From Salminus brasiliensis (taxonomy: Eukaryota; Chordata; Actinopteri; Characiformes; Bryconidae), in assembly GCF_030463535.1 (NCBI RefSeq), contig NC_132880.1:27912987-27976986 (forward strand): a DNA stretch of 64,000 nt, written 5' to 3'. The notes beneath the pieces were generated by a model. That model had not been told where the DNA came from. It ran no database searches and saw only the letters and a list, made by a program, of their open reading frames with translations. Every line of letters starts with the position of its first letter. The first letter of the stretch is position 1. Shown in pieces: positions 1-12,439 of the stretch. The position numbers were made by a program, and so were the translations under genes.

Positions 1-235
1 TGGACAAAAGTATTGGGACACCTGCTTATAAATGGTCTTTTCTGAAAGAGTTCTGCATTCAGCAACAAGAGCGTTAGTGAGGTCAGGGTGTTGGATGATC
101 ACCACGTCATCTCATCCCTAACTCCCTCATCCGTCATCCCTAAAGTATTGGATGGAGCACCATGTATCATTCGAGAAAACACAGTTCCACTGCCCTACAG
201 CTTAATGCTGGGTGGCTTTATACACCTCTAACCCA
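1..235. mobile_element. DNA-transposon-derived interspersed repeat, copy A
   Basis: The window opens with TGGACAAAAGTATTGGGACA, which I recall as the terminus of a teleost non-autonomous DNA element. The internal part (about 90-235, around 'AAGTATTGGATGGAGCACC') matches a second copy near 28005-28170 in the same orientation. The left edge may be cut by the window boundary. No coding capacity is visible. Confidence 0.5.
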
Positions 236-1380
236 TGCTTCACATTAGAGTTCTAGGGTCCTATTATAGCTGCAATACTTCTCCACAGAGACTAGAAAAT
301 GTCATATCATATCAGCAATGGGTGAAAATTGTTTGTCTGAATACATTTATTAGAAGGGTGTTCCTTATATATATGCAGTATACTGTACTGTGGGGAGGTT
401 TTAGGCACCTAAGCATATTCTTAAAAAATTATTTATCTTGGCAATAAGAATAAGAACAGATGACATTTACAACAGATGTCAGATGTCAGATGTCAAACAT
501 AAAAACAGTAAAACATAACAAGATTTTTTCATTTTGAGCAAATCAGTTGAGATCTATTGGGTTTCTTTGAAGAACAACGCTTGTCTCCAGATTTCCTCTG
601 GAAGACATTTCTAGGATTATCTAGTGGTCAACATCTTTGGGGGTTTGCACACAGATACCCATGACATGTCAGGATGGCTGCTGCTCTTGGGGGTCAGTAA
701 GTGATGAATTCCTGGCTGTTTTGTAAGTAACAGTATGTCATAGAGTGTAAGAAACCATCTAAGCTGTATAAGGTCACTTAACAACTGGCTGACTTTTGAG
801 AAAACGGTGTTGTGATTTGTTGTGTGCTGCATTAGCCTATTGGCTCCAGTGCAAGAAAGACTTCCCAAACTCATCTTTGGCTAAGTTCAGTGAAAACCAG
901 ATTTTTGACTAAATCTTTGTCTTAATGAAGACTTTCACCCCCTGATGCACCCCCCCCCCCCCAAATGCACAGTCAAAATATGAGATATGAGGTACAATGA
1001 GGATAATAGAGGGATACATTTTACAGATAGGGAAGGAAAAGTGTGGGTCTATGGATGTCTGTGCATGTATGTGTGTGTGTTAGACTGTGAGAGATCGTAA
1101 TTGTCTCATACTATCACTGTGTGCTTTTTGCAGTAATGCTGACCACTAGCACACCTCAGCTCAGATCAGTGATATGAGTTAATGAGTAATAAACAGGCCA
1201 GTGTCTGCTGAAGAGTCCTGTGTCAGTCTGCCTGATAAGAACAGATTGCTCTTCCTCTTTTGACCTGAAGGGGCTTACATAATGTGTGAGTTAGTTGTGT
1301 CTCTGCAGCCATGTGACAGTAATGGACAGAAAATGAGCTATGACTTTTCCCTTAGACTGAAATCTGTCTCTCTTTCTCTT
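236..1380. other. Intergenic, no recognised feature
   Basis: AT-rich unique-looking sequence with a short poly-C run near 951-962 and a short TG run near 1069-1081. I see no exon, RNA gene or identifiable transposon here. Confidence 0.4.
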
Positions 1381-1394
1381 TATCTGTCACCCTC

Positions 1395-1424
1395 TTTCTC
1401 TCTCTCTCTCTGTGTGTGTGTGTG
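1395..1424. repeat. (TC)n/(TG)n compound microsatellite
   Basis: A TC run passes directly into a TG run. Short apparent open frames on both strands come from this repeat. Confidence 0.85.
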
Positions 1425-1543
1425 TTTGTTTGTGGGCATTGAAGGCATTAGTGTTAGTGTTCAGTAAAGGATGCAGAACAACTGTAGAATGTCTAACTGC
1501 TTTAATAATATTATTATTAACAATATTACTAGTACTACTATGA

Positions 1544-1545
<2 letters not shown>

Positions 1546-1595
<50 letters not shown>
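1546..1595. repeat. (AAT)n microsatellite
   Basis: About 16 uninterrupted AAT units. Poly-Tyr or poly-Ile open frames on the minus strand are artefacts of the repeat. Confidence 0.95.
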
Positions 1596-1597
<2 letters not shown>

Positions 1598-1698
1598 ATT
1601 GAAATGGTCTGTTACCCTGTCCAGGGGATACTCTTGCTTGCACCCAATGATTTCAGGTAGGCTCTGGACCCACAACTGAAGAAGTCTGATGGATGGAT

Positions 1699-2152
1699 CA
1701 TAATACCACTACTACCAAGACTACGGCTACTACTGATAATTATACAACTATTACGACTGTGACTACAACTACTACTGATGCTACTACTTCTACTACTTCT
1801 CCTACTGCTGCTACTACTACTACTACTACTACTACAGCTGCGGCTGCTACTCTTACTACTGCTACCACTATTTAAACAATTATTAATACAATGACTACAA
1901 CAATTACTGCTGCTACTACTTCTACTAATACTTTTACAACAGCTACAACAACAATTACTACTATTCCTATTACTAATGCATCTATTACTTCTGTTACTAA
2001 TATTGCTATGGCTACAACTACTGCTGCTACCACTACTAATACAACTACTAATACTGTGACTTCAACAACTACTACTGTTACTGTTTACACTACTGATAAT
2101 ATGACTACAACAACTACAACTATTACTACTCCTACTATTGCTACTACCACAC
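1699..2152. repeat. Long degenerate (ACT)n trinucleotide tract
   Basis: About 450 bp of imperfect ACT/ACA/GCT triplets (period 3). It is open in one + frame and would encode a Thr-rich chain, interrupted by a TAA near 1873. Absence of any other domain and the pure triplet character argue for an aged, expanded microsatellite, not a gene. Confidence 0.85.
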
Positions 2153-2600
2153 TCAAAAAAGAGAACTACACACATCTCTTGTGTGACAAAAACAAGTCCA
2201 ACTCAAAGTAGTAATGTTCACCTAAACTAAATTACATAAAATAATATATTAAAATATATACTAAATGTACAAAAATATGCTCTGTGAAGAAAATTAAAAC
2301 CTTTTTTAATATATTTAAACATATGGACATCTTATTGATCTTCACTTGAACAATATTGAGAGATGGAAGTAACATAGCTAAACACATACAACAAAAAAAA
2401 TGTAAAATGTTATAAATAAAAATACTATTTACCTGCGGAAAAGGACATTCCCAGATTTATTACTACTTCAAATGCGTGAGCTCACTTTTTATTTTTTTTT
2501 TGCTAAGCAATGCCATTGGAGAAAAACATTGACATGGTTCATACAGACGGTGATACAATCAATTCACCTTAATGAAATTCAAATGTATTTATTAATATAG
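2153..2600. other. Intergenic, no recognised feature
   Basis: AT-rich sequence with short A and T homopolymers. Nothing identifiable. Confidence 0.4.
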
Positions 2601-2609
2601 GCTTCTCAC

Positions 2610-2990
2610 AACAAATGTTGACATGAATCAGCCTTTCAGAGATCTGGGTCCGAGCCTCTTTTGAGCAAGCCAGTGGCAACAGTGGCAAAAAAACTCCCTC
2701 AGATTGAGAGAAAGAAACCTTAAAAGAGACCCAGACTCAAAAGGGGAACCCATCCTCCTCTGGTCGACACCGGATAATAACAATAAAAAGCAAAACAAGA
2801 ATAAAAACAATAAGCACAGCCATGCAGTGAGGTCAGGATGAATCAATGCGAGTACCCAGAGCAAGACAGTGGACAGCAGGGTAGTGGAGAGCCAGGTCTG
2901 GTGGTACTGGGATGGAACAGTTGGAGCTGGGCATCTCTTACAGAGCAGCCCCATGTGACAAAGTACCACAGGTCCCAAGATACAATTACT
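2610..2990. repeat. Interspersed repeat, LINE 3'-region-like
   Basis: Contains the string GGCAACAGTGGCAAAAAAAC and a following 'GGGAACCCATCCTCCTCTGG' block that I recall from a widespread teleost dispersed repeat. The 116-codon open frame on the opposite strand has no recognisable domain. Family assignment is from memory. Confidence 0.45.
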
Positions 2991-3049
2991 CCTGTCTGAA
3001 TAACCTGAATATTATTCCCCATTTTTTTTAAACAATGAAGATCTTCTTC

Positions 3050-3420
3050 TGTTTTGTTGGTTGGTCTTTGACTGGTTTGCCACAGACAGTTCAGAACATT
3101 CTAAAACAACTGCCAACACTGGAATGTTGGGGTTTGTCCTAGAGTGGAAAAATGGCTAGAGTAGTCCAACAGCAGACCACAATTAAAGAAATCTCCAAAA
3201 ATCCTAAAATGTCATCACAAGATCTACAGGTAGCTCTGGTCACAGCTGAAGTCAACATACGTAATCTATAATCAGAAAGAGACCACACATGTTTGGGCGG
3301 TGGGAGGTGTGCAAGGATGAAACCCATACTGTCAAAAAAAAACATCATAGCAAGACTAAAGTTTTCCAGAGAAAACCTAAAATTGAATAAAATGATTTGG
3401 ACACAGTAACAGAAGTTTGT
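3050..3420 (+). mobile_element. Tc1/mariner transposase fragment (N-terminal half)
   Basis: Reading the + strand across frameshifts gives a paired-like helix-turn-helix region (about 3150-3260) followed by KPILSKKNIIARLKFSREN (about 3324-3380). This is the linker between the DNA-binding and DDE domains in fish Tc1-like transposases. Stops and frameshifts show it is dead. The catalytic domain is absent: the match ends at about 3410. Confidence 0.6.
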
Positions 3421-3567
3421 TTTATATTTTTTATATTCTGATATATTTGCTTCATTTCTGCAGAAGACAGATGTTTATGTATATTTTTCTACTAATAGTA
3501 ACTAATAGTAATAGTATGTAAGGATAATAAACTTAGAAGTAGTAGTTATTAAAGCTTTCAAAAAAGT

Positions 3568-3572
<5 letters not shown>

Positions 3573-3613
<41 letters not shown>
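3573..3613. repeat. (TA)n microsatellite
   Basis: About 20 TA units. Confidence 0.95.
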
Positions 3614-3616
<3 letters not shown>

Positions 3617-3619
3617 TAA

Positions 3620-4840
3620 ATTATATATCAGCAACAGCCCACATGATTTGATTTGATTAATCCTCCATAATACATCTACTTTCAGTAAATTCAGGGCAGG
3701 TTTAGCATGTGGGGTTAGCATTTTATATCTGCGTTGAGATGCATTCAAGCATTGACTTCCCCCCCCCCCCACCTCTTGATTCTGATTGATTCTGATTCAG
3801 TTTCATTGACAGACCTAATGATTTGGCAGACAGTTACAGGTTTAAAATGGTGCAGTGAAACACTTCAGTTTTTTTATATACAGCCTGTACAATGATTTAC
3901 AATGTGTAAACCTAAATACACTATGAATTCATATTGCTTTTGAATGTGATGTTCTCTGGTTTTAATTCAGAGGCAGCACTGCTGGTAAAGCAAAATATTA
4001 CCCCAATCATTTTTTTTAACGAGTTGTGACTCTTGAGTGAGAAACATGGCAAAACAACGTTTCCAGAAAATTTTGGCAACGTAAATAGGGCAGTAAATAG
4101 ACCTGAAGTGCTCTTACATTTCACATGCCCATGTTTTGATGACAAACAGCCAGTTCAACTCCACTGGAAACACTTGCAGTGCTGATATTACAAGCTTACA
4201 TTTTTCACTTTAAATAAAGCCACTACAAGCAAAAAATGATTGTCAACCCATCAACAATTTCAAGTTTAATGTTTTGTCAATTCACTTACACTTATGTCTT
4301 ACTCACTTTTCCAACTGTTAGGAACTTTAATGACATTAAAGACTCTGCAACAAAAACAATGGGATTTGTGTTTTATCTCATCTCATCTCATCATTTAGAA
4401 ACCAAAAACATAGTTTGTAGAATACCTTCATTCATAAATAAATGTTTATGAATGTTTACATGTTTATTCCCTACCCTGTTCTGAGGCATATTACACACAT
4501 TATTTAAAAAAATAGATTTAATCGCAGATAATGGTAGATAATAGTTATAATAGATTTTTGCTTATTTATGACCTGAAAACACTTTAACAACAATATTAAA
4601 CTCTTAACAACAGCTAGAGTTTTTATTTTGTTTTGAATAATTGAAAGTTTTATTATGTCATTTATTATTGATTCAACAATTAATTACGATTAATTACAAT
4701 TACGCCACTAATATTATGAGTCTGTCAGTTCCACCAGAGATGTTATGAATGAGGAAATCCGTCATTGGTAGAAATATCAATAGGAGTTCTTGTAATGTTC
4801 AACATGGTGCCTGTTCATGGATAAAGTTTTCCTTCTTATG
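3620..4840. other. Intergenic, no recognised feature
   Basis: AT-rich sequence with a poly-C run near 3760-3770. Open frames here are short, without domains or splice-site support. Confidence 0.4.
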
Positions 4841-4843
4841 CAT

Positions 4844-4990
4844 TTGTTCCTTTTCATCTTTCGCTCCTTCCTTTCTTCCACCTTCTCTTCCTTTCTTTCT
4901 CATTCTTTTCTTTCTTCCTTTTTCCCTCCTCTCCTTTCTTCCTCCATCTTTCCTCTTTTCCTTCCTTCCTTCCTTCCTTCCTTTCTTTAA
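4844..4990. repeat. TTCC/CT-rich polypyrimidine tract
   Basis: About 145 bp of almost pure pyrimidine on the + strand, ending in tandem CCTT units. It generates Lys/Arg/Glu-rich open frames on the minus strand that are not genes. Confidence 0.85.
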
Positions 4991-5100
4991 CAAACACTGT
5001 AGATTCATCCTGTAACATGTGTTTTCCACAAACTAAAACAAATATGATCATAGACACACACAAATAAGCACTTATATGAACACATCATTTGAACACACTA

Positions 5101-5103
<3 letters not shown>

Positions 5104-5142
<39 letters not shown>

Positions 5143-5527
5143 CATACTTTGAAACATCAAGCTCTAGAAACTTAAAGGTCCAGAGATTTCTGTGACAGAT
5201 GTGGCAAAGCTGGACAGCTAGGGGCTACAACACACACACGCACACACACACACACACACACTCTTGCACACTCACATACACTGCCAGTACACCCAGGCTG
5301 AGCACACTAAAGCTCCAAACTGGGTCACAGTTAGAGACACAAATCAAAACAGCCCTAAAAACAGCCACAGAGTAGCACCAGACACACTCTCTCTGAATCG
5401 TGACCATCCACATGAACATATATCCACCCGCTCATCAGCTGCACACATACTCTTTAAAGTAGATTTATGAGGCACAATCACACACACACACAAACATACA
5501 CAAACACACACACACACAAACACACAC
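5104..5527. repeat. Cluster of (AC)n microsatellites
   Basis: Three AC-rich tracts: 5104-5141 (pure), 5229-5263 and 5478-5526 (interrupted), separated by unique DNA. Confidence 0.9.
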
Positions 5528-5634
5528 TTATAGATGCATTTAATATGTTTACTTGTGAACTCCCTGTAGGCCTGTTTGCCGTCTGCCAGCCTGAGCTGAC
5601 CTAAGGCTCCTTCACTTCAATCTGCTAGATTATG

Positions 5635-5751
5635 CATGTGAATGCACGTATGTGTGTGTGTGTGTATGCATGTGTGCATGCATGTGTGTGTATGTATATG
5701 TGTGAGATACAGCAGGACAATTTAAAAAGTTATGTATGTGGTGTGTATACA

Positions 5752-5804
<53 letters not shown>

Positions 5805-5956
5805 ACTCATTAGAGCCATAATTAACATGTCTACAGAACCCAAACATGTCTCCAACAAGACTGCTCCTTTTCTCCAGGGCTTAAGCTGAGGAAGAGCTTT
5901 GTCTACTGTAAGAGTTTATATTGTCTAGTGGGTATATGTGTATGTATGTGTATGTA

Positions 5957-5989
<33 letters not shown>

Positions 5990-6004
5990 GTGTTTGTGTT
6001 TGTA
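5635..6004. repeat. Cluster of (TG)n microsatellites
   Basis: TG-rich tracts at 5649-5702, 5754-5804 (pure, about 25 units) and 5935-6004. They are on the opposite strand phase to the AC cluster just upstream, so the two clusters together form large imperfect inverted repeats. Confidence 0.9.
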
Positions 6005-6009
6005 TATTT

Positions 6010-7130
6010 GTAGAACATGTCAAAGCCAAGGTAAATGTAGGACCACATATTTGAATTATGACTTTATTAAAAGGATAGAAAGACCCCTGAGATGCAACAT
6101 CTCATCTTCAGAAAGGTCCTTTAATCACAAATACAAAAATATAGAACACATTCACTAAATGAAGTTAAAGATCCCAGATAAAGGTAAGAGTATTTAATTC
6201 AGGAGGAGCTTTGTATCAGAATGAGATTTAAGACAGAAAAATGTTTAAAATAAAAAGCTGAATACATATACACATATACACATATTTAAAGATGAACTAA
6301 ACCAAGTGAAATTAAAAACAATTCAGCAATTTATACATAAAAACATGATGAGCTCCATATGCAAACCTCAGAAACAAATCCAAACATAAAGCCTTCTATA
6401 CCACATGAACAGGTCATAGGTGAGTGCAGCAATAGCAGCATAATTAATAATATGTCATATCAAGTTTTTTTTTCTGACTTGAAATATTAGGACCAACCAA
6501 ATGGTTGTGATTATGTTACGTGGTTATTTTCCTTAAAACTGAAAGGACCAAAAAGTATCTCTCTTTTTGGTTACTGAGGTTAAGACGATTTCACAGATTC
6601 TAACACGGGGCAATATAGCTTAGCACGCACTGGTACATCCACATGACGACAGATCACAGCTCATAAATTTTGAGCAGTTGAGTTGTTGCTATTCTGCAAG
6701 GCCGTTCAAAACTATCATACAATTTGTAAGGCATCAGGCAGTGCCTTTATTTCAAGTAATAGCATCCTGTGATGTAGCTTTTAGAGGCGTTGAACTTTTC
6801 AGATGTCTGTTTCCCATTATCACCACTGTGATCAACTCTGACTCAGCATTAAACTCACATGTAACATTGAATTATGGAGAGTATTTTTAATGAGACATCT
6901 GTGGAATTGGCCTTTAAGAATGGGGTGAGATTTAGAATAAGCTTAGAATTATTCATGTATTTTTCTAATTTATCTATTCATTTATGTTACCATTATTTTT
7001 TGTTTTGTTTCTTCTAATATAAGCATTACAGCCAATGTTTGATTGACATACACACACTTTCTTTGTTTTATATTTAAAAGAACCCCCCCAATATATATAT
7101 ATATATTGCTGAAAATAAAAGCCTTATATA
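6010..7130. other. Intergenic, no recognised feature
   Basis: AT-rich sequence with short TA runs near 7090-7135. No gene or identifiable element. Confidence 0.35.
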
Positions 7131-7136
7131 TATATA

Positions 7137-7530
7137 CAGTGGCATGCTGTTTGGAGTGGGGCACTCCTGGTTAAAATGTCTGCGTTTGTGAATAGCTAAG
7201 CAAGCAAAGAATTATCTAAAAAAACACACATAAAGACAAGACTATTCTTTAATAGTGTGAGCAAGATTATTTACATTTTTGAAAATTAAAAAAAAAAGAA
7301 AAAGGGCACCCTGTCTGTTGAGTATTTTGAAAACCCCCCTTTGGCAAGTCTGACAGCTTGTAAATGCTTTTTGCAGCCAGCTAAGAGTCTTTCACTTCTT
7401 GTCTGGGAGATGTTCGCCCTTTCCGTACTTGCAGACTGGTTCAGAATATTAGGCAGCTGCTTGGAGAAGCCCATGGCTGCTGATTGTTGGGACATGGTTT
7501 GAGAGCTATTTGTATCTTTCACTTTCACTC
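7137..7530 (-). mobile_element. Tc1/mariner element 3' end with terminal repeat
   Basis: CAGTGGCATGCTGTTTGGAG at 7138-7157 follows a TA-rich stretch, as expected for a Tc1-type terminus inserted at TA. On the minus strand the frame from about 7528 to 7300 ends in AKGGFSKYSTD, which resembles the transposase C-terminus (usually KAKGGHTKY). The catalytic domain is not present. Confidence 0.55.
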
Positions 7531-7769
7531 TTCACAGCATATTTCCATTGTACTGGGAAGAATAACACTGCAGGTAATAATGCATCAAGCTGAGCCGTTA
7601 CCATGGTTTTTTATGTGTGTTATTTGTGTTTATCTGCTGTGTTTGAGTTAAGACATGTTAATGATTATACATTGCTAATCTCTACTACATAGCTTTTGTC
7701 CCTATTCCAGTATTGGGCTTTTCTTCTACTTTTTTCTGCCCCTCTGTTGCTCTTTCTAGAGTATCAATA

Positions 7770-8290
7770 ACTCATCAACAGCATATCAGTGCAGCAGCAG
7801 CAGCAGCAAATCATCTGAATACACTGAGTTACATATATGGAGGATGTGCTGTTGATGCTTTATTGACAGTAAGTACATTTACTGTTGATCTGTTACATCA
7901 AGTAGACTTAATATGTTACTTCCATAAAGCAAAACCCAGCCTTACCAAAAACGCATCCCTAACCCTGACCCTAATCCTAACCTTAACCTTAACCCAAAAC
8001 CTAATCCTAACCCTCACCCTGGCCTCTTAATCTCAGCCTAATTCAATTAAAATCCAGTTCCAGACTGGTATCAGCAGCAGGATAAGAACCTGGATTGATC
8101 TGAACGTGGACACTCCAAGTCAAGTGAAAAGCAACTGAATTCAACTAATTTTATTTTTGTGCACTTTATTAAAAGTCTCTTGATCGTCTACTGAATGCTC
8201 AGATGCTGCAACATCACTGACATGTTGTTGAGCTGTAACTGAGAGTCTGATGACTGTTTATCTAATCTACAAAGGGCCACTCCAAATAAA
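7770..8290. repeat. Composite interspersed repeat with telomere-like core, copy 1
   Basis: The block 'ATCAACAGCATATCAGTGCA ... AAGCAAAACCCAGCCTTACC' is matched at 23525-23696. The following degenerate CCTAA/CCTTAAC tract (7956-8024) is matched at 24773-24918. The 3' part (8090-8290) resembles 25010-25150. This copy is contiguous; the other is split by an insertion. Confidence 0.65.
7956..8024. repeat. Degenerate telomere-like (CCCTAA)n tract
   Basis: Variant CCCTAA, CCTTAA and CCTAAT units in tandem. It lies inside a dispersed repeat, so it is more likely part of that repeat than a chromosome-fusion scar. Confidence 0.75.
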
Positions 8291-8299
8291 GTGTCACCC

Positions 8300-10340
8300 T
8301 CAATTTTTGACTTTTTGTCTTCTTTTCTCTCATCTCCATTTTCTCTGTCTCTCTCACTTTCTTCTTCTGTTTTTAGTCAGCGCAGAAAAGGAGCCAGGAT
8401 GAGAAATAAACCACTGCAGTTTTGGCTCCATACCATAAGAAGTATGAGGCATACACAATACGTACGATATGAATAAATAGGGCCTATAACTGATCCCTGC
8501 ACTCATTTTCATAATTCCCATTATGTAAAACAAACTGCTGCAGCTCCATCCATGTACCTTTTATTCGTCTCTCTCTTCAGATTCCTCCATTCCCTCCCCC
8601 ATTCCTTGTTGCCTGTCTGTCAGACTCTCACTCTCTCCCCCCTTCCTCCTTCCTTTTTTTTGCTGAATCCATGATTCCTCATGCCTGTATATCGACTCTC
8701 TGAAGACTTTGCATGTAAAGCCAGTATTCACAGTATTGATCAGTCAGCAGATACTGTTTAGTCTGCACGTAGTTCAATTCTCCCTTAACGTATGTATCTG
8801 TGTGTGTGTATTTATCTGTTTGTAGGGTATCTATTACATTATATAGTACCATATCATTAATTTGATATATAAAAGTCTGTTTTTGTAGCATCCTCTTTGA
8901 CGGCATTTAAAAATGTGCTATCACATTGTGTGAGCATGTCTTGAAATATAATATAATGTAATGTAATGTATAAGAGTATATATCTAAAATACATTTTAAA
9001 GCAAGTTTAAATAGCTCATGCTCTAAATGCAGGTGCTATGTTTGTCCTTCACTTCATATGTAGCATTCAGCTGTTCAGATGACACCATTATGTGCTATTT
9101 TTATCAAACATGTATTGGGTTTCCCTACAACAGGTCTAAAAATAGACAAAGAGGAAGAAAAAGAGGGGGAAGGGGCGGTCATGGGCAAGTGAGAGGAGTG
9201 AGAAAGCGAGAGGAGGATGAACGATTGAAAAACTAGTCTTCTCTTTCTGGGGTAGCCTCTTTGACATTAGAGTGGTGGGTCGATACAGTGGGAAATCTCC
9301 TTAGCACGAAGACCATCCCTTAGTGCAGTCATTATAGCAAATGAATTCAGTACAGATAGAGGCATGCACTAACACATGCAGTACACACAATGTAATGATG
9401 CAATAAAATGCACTTGCTATGTAATTCACATTTAGTGTCTTTGTAAATAGAGAGTACATATAATGTGTGTATAGTATATGTGTGGTATAAGTTCATGTGT
9501 AAATATTCAGTATTTCTATTTTGTAAATATGTGTCTTTTTTGTACTACTGTAAGGGACGATGCACCCACATTTTTCACTCACCTTTACACCTGTGTAAGG
9601 TCCTTTCATGCCCTTATCCTTTTCATTATGTAAAGGTGATTTAATCCCTGACAGCATAATACAGTCAAGTCCCCATTCTTGTAATTAGATAACGTTGTTT
9701 TCTTCATAACAATTTGCCATTTTTTGTAGTTTCTGGAGGATTAGTTACTGACTAATTAGCTGGCTAAATAAGCCTAAAGTTTAAGGGGTCCTTCAACCTC
9801 TATGCAATCTCTTTGAAAGCAGTAGTCTAACATTCCATTATCGGCTGTCAGGTAAGACATTAGCCTAAGCGCTAGCCTAGCTACCTAAGAGCCTCATAAG
9901 CACCCAACCCATGAACTTCACCAGAGCTTCATAACCAAGGCATTTGTCTGGGTAAGGATGTTCAGGTGTTGGTTTCCACTCCACAAATTGGTAGAAGCAG
10001 ATGTATGGAAATTTTCCTGCCTTCAACCATAGACACAGGTCTTCTTCTTGGAAGACGGTGGATATAAGTCATATGGTACTCTACAGTACTCTGATCTCTT
10101 TGTGTTGTGTCCATAACACTGTTGTTCACACAAAATTCTTCCAATTATTGTGACACCCTCTAACTGAGAATATTACACTGTGCACTGTTTATTATCATTG
10201 TGGTTATAATCTATATCAACAGACGTTCTACACAAGGGACAACAAAGATGGCAAGAAAAATAAGGTGGATATTATGTATGTTAAAAATGTTAACAAACCA
10301 CTCTAGGAAGTGTTATGATATGTTTAAATATCATAAGTAT
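8300..10340. other. Intergenic, no recognised feature
   Basis: Includes a pyrimidine-rich patch (8310-8370 and 8570-8660) and AT-rich unique sequence. I find no exon with flanking splice sites and no element I can name. Confidence 0.35.
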
Positions 10341-10351
10341 ATATTTTGCTG

Positions 10352-10560
10352 TTGATAAATACGCAACTGACAGCAGCATGCACTGCCATAAAAGCTTTGG
10401 AAGCTGTGGTGTTTGCCAATTTAATATCCCACATTGTAATATATACAAATGTTTCTAATTCTTTTATGAATTGTATTGTCTATGGCCAGGTGTGCCTAGA
10501 TTCCTACAAGGGTTGCCATCTGTCCAGGAGTTTTAATGGTTGTACTAGATTTTGGTTACC
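10352..10560 (+). mobile_element. Possible retroelement RNase H-like remnant
   Basis: The + frame holds an AIKALE-type helix followed about 13 residues later by IYTNVSNSF, resembling the ALE..IYTDS.YAF pattern of RNase H in LTR retroelements or endogenous retroviruses. The usual Asp is replaced by Asn in this copy and no other pol, gag or LTR sequence is seen nearby. This is a weak motif-level resemblance; it may be coincidence. Confidence 0.22.
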
Positions 10561-10689
10561 TGTACAGAAATGGAATTTTCTGGAATTTTCATGGACAACA
10601 AAAATTCAGGATGATAAAATGTCCCATATTCCATGCATTCCATCTACACAATGTCAAATTACTCTCAAAGTAAGCAATGACTAATTACA

Positions 10690-11445
10690 AGAAACAGTGC
10701 AGTCATTATTAGCAGTATGACAGCAGCTCGTTTCTGCCAACAAAATACTGAATAACTACCCTCTAAAGTGGCAGGATCTTAGCCTACCAGTCTTGTCAGT
10801 CTTTTTCTTTCTGTGTTTTGATGCATGGTCATCTACCTTCTCTACTCTTCTAACCACATTTTCTCAGGTTCAGGCTCATTTATTTTGAGGTCATTTGAGA
10901 CATACACACAAATCTGTTTAAAACAATACAACAAAGGTTTGAATAAATGTTTAATTTAATTGTCTGGAGATGTGCTTGATCGAATGACTTAAAAAAGAAA
11001 ACATTAGGGAATTAAAATGTTATTATATATTGCTGTTTTTTTTTGTACACTGAAAAAACGACAGTATTTATGACTAACCTTCCATTAGGTTGAAGCACTT
11101 CAGTATGGTTTACCCAGGTCCGATGGTATATCTAAGAACTCTTTCATTTTCGTATTGTTAGACTATGGGACCTTACCATTAAATGAACCATTATTTGAAC
11201 TTTTGGGGGGTTTTCAGAATGACTTATAAAAGTGCTTCCCTGTCCAGTAAAAATATCCCTAGCTGATGTGAATATGCCATATAAGTCCAACAATACCCTT
11301 GAACTATGATACTATAGTCAATACTGATGTAGATTACAAAATACAATCTACCTGCTGGCCAGATAAACATGACTTTTACAGCACCTAGTTAAAACCATGA
11401 TACAGAAATAAGACTTTGAATAATTGCAATCTCAAATCTTTTAAT
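10690..11445. other. Intergenic, no recognised feature
   Basis: AT-rich sequence without identifiable genes or elements. Confidence 0.35.
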
Positions 11446-11449
11446 ACAT

Positions 11450-12430
11450 TTACATTTAAGGCATTTGTCAGATGCTCTTATCCAGAGCGACTTACAAAAG
11501 TGCTTTGCTATTTACCCAAGAAAAATTCAGCTAGTTTGAATAGGATAAAAATTCAAAGATACCTCTAAGTTTAGACACTACTAAACAAGTCAGTAAGGTG
11601 ACCACTCTACTATTCGCCCAAGTATTCTCGGAAGAGGAGGGTCTCCAGTCTGCCGTTTGGACACCCAGGGGAAGTTTGTTCCACTACTTTGGTGCCAGGA
11701 CAGAAAATCGTTTATGGATTTTGAGGGACGGCGGGTCGAGCCAAGCCGTGCTTGAAGCTCGAAGGGCTCTTGGTGCGGATTGGCTTTTGACCATTGCCAT
11801 CAAATACAGAGGGGCTGGTCCTTTCTGGGCTTTGTCAGCCAGCGTCAAGGTTTTGAATCTGATGTGGGCAGCTACGGGAAGCCAGGACAAATTAGGTTGG
11901 TGTTCAGATATGTGCTCATGTGAATGATGGTCTTAAATCAGCATTTGTTTGGTGCCAGAACAGAGAAAAATATAGATGCTTGATTTTGATTTGTCTTAAA
12001 TTATGTTGCATCAAGACAAATCATACTTGAGCCTAGTGTGTGGTCTGACCATTGCCATATGGCAGTAAGTGGCTGGTCCATTTTTGGATTTGTAGGTTAA
12101 AGGAGAAATCTGCATGACGACGTAAAAGTTGCAATATGAGCCAAGTGCAATAACTGGTCATGCTCAACAATTAGTGGATCTGCAGATGCAGTGATCAGGG
12201 ATCTCATGATCATGGTGGGGAACTGTAGTTGTAGAGTTGAGCAGCTCAGCCTTGTTGGGATTCAGCTTCAGGTAAAAGCACAAACCTGAATGTAAGAAGG
12301 ATTAGTGGAGTTTTACCAGCATAACTGTGACAAGGAAATCATGGGAGGATGAGAGGATGAGTATAAAGAGAAAAGTGAGCAGGACCCAGGGCAGAGCCTT
12401 GTGGAACACTGGTGGAGAGATTGCATGGAG
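11450..12430 (-). mobile_element. L2-clade LINE fragment, reverse transcriptase 3' half plus tail
   Basis: Read on the minus strand, in order: VPQGSALGP (about 12408-12383, an RT motif), a degraded YADD box (YAGK, near 12325), LNPNKAELL (near 12265), LPVAAHIRFKTLTLA (near 11880) and SAPRALRASSTAW (near 11780). The 3' tail 'CATTTGTCAGATGCTCTTAT' lies near 11460. This order is that of fish L2-type LINEs. The YADD catalytic motif is lost and the frame is broken, so it is inactive. The 5' part is absent, as is usual for 5'-truncated LINE insertions. Confidence 0.75.
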
Positions 12431-12439
12431 TGAATGTTG

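Noticed and set aside
1693..2211. Thr-rich open frames that could suggest a mucin-like protein
   Set aside because: Pure degenerate ACT trinucleotide repeat without signal peptide, splice sites or other domains.
7956..8024. Interstitial telomere as evidence of chromosome fusion
   Set aside because: The tract is part of a composite repeat with a second copy at 24773-24918, so a fusion is not needed.
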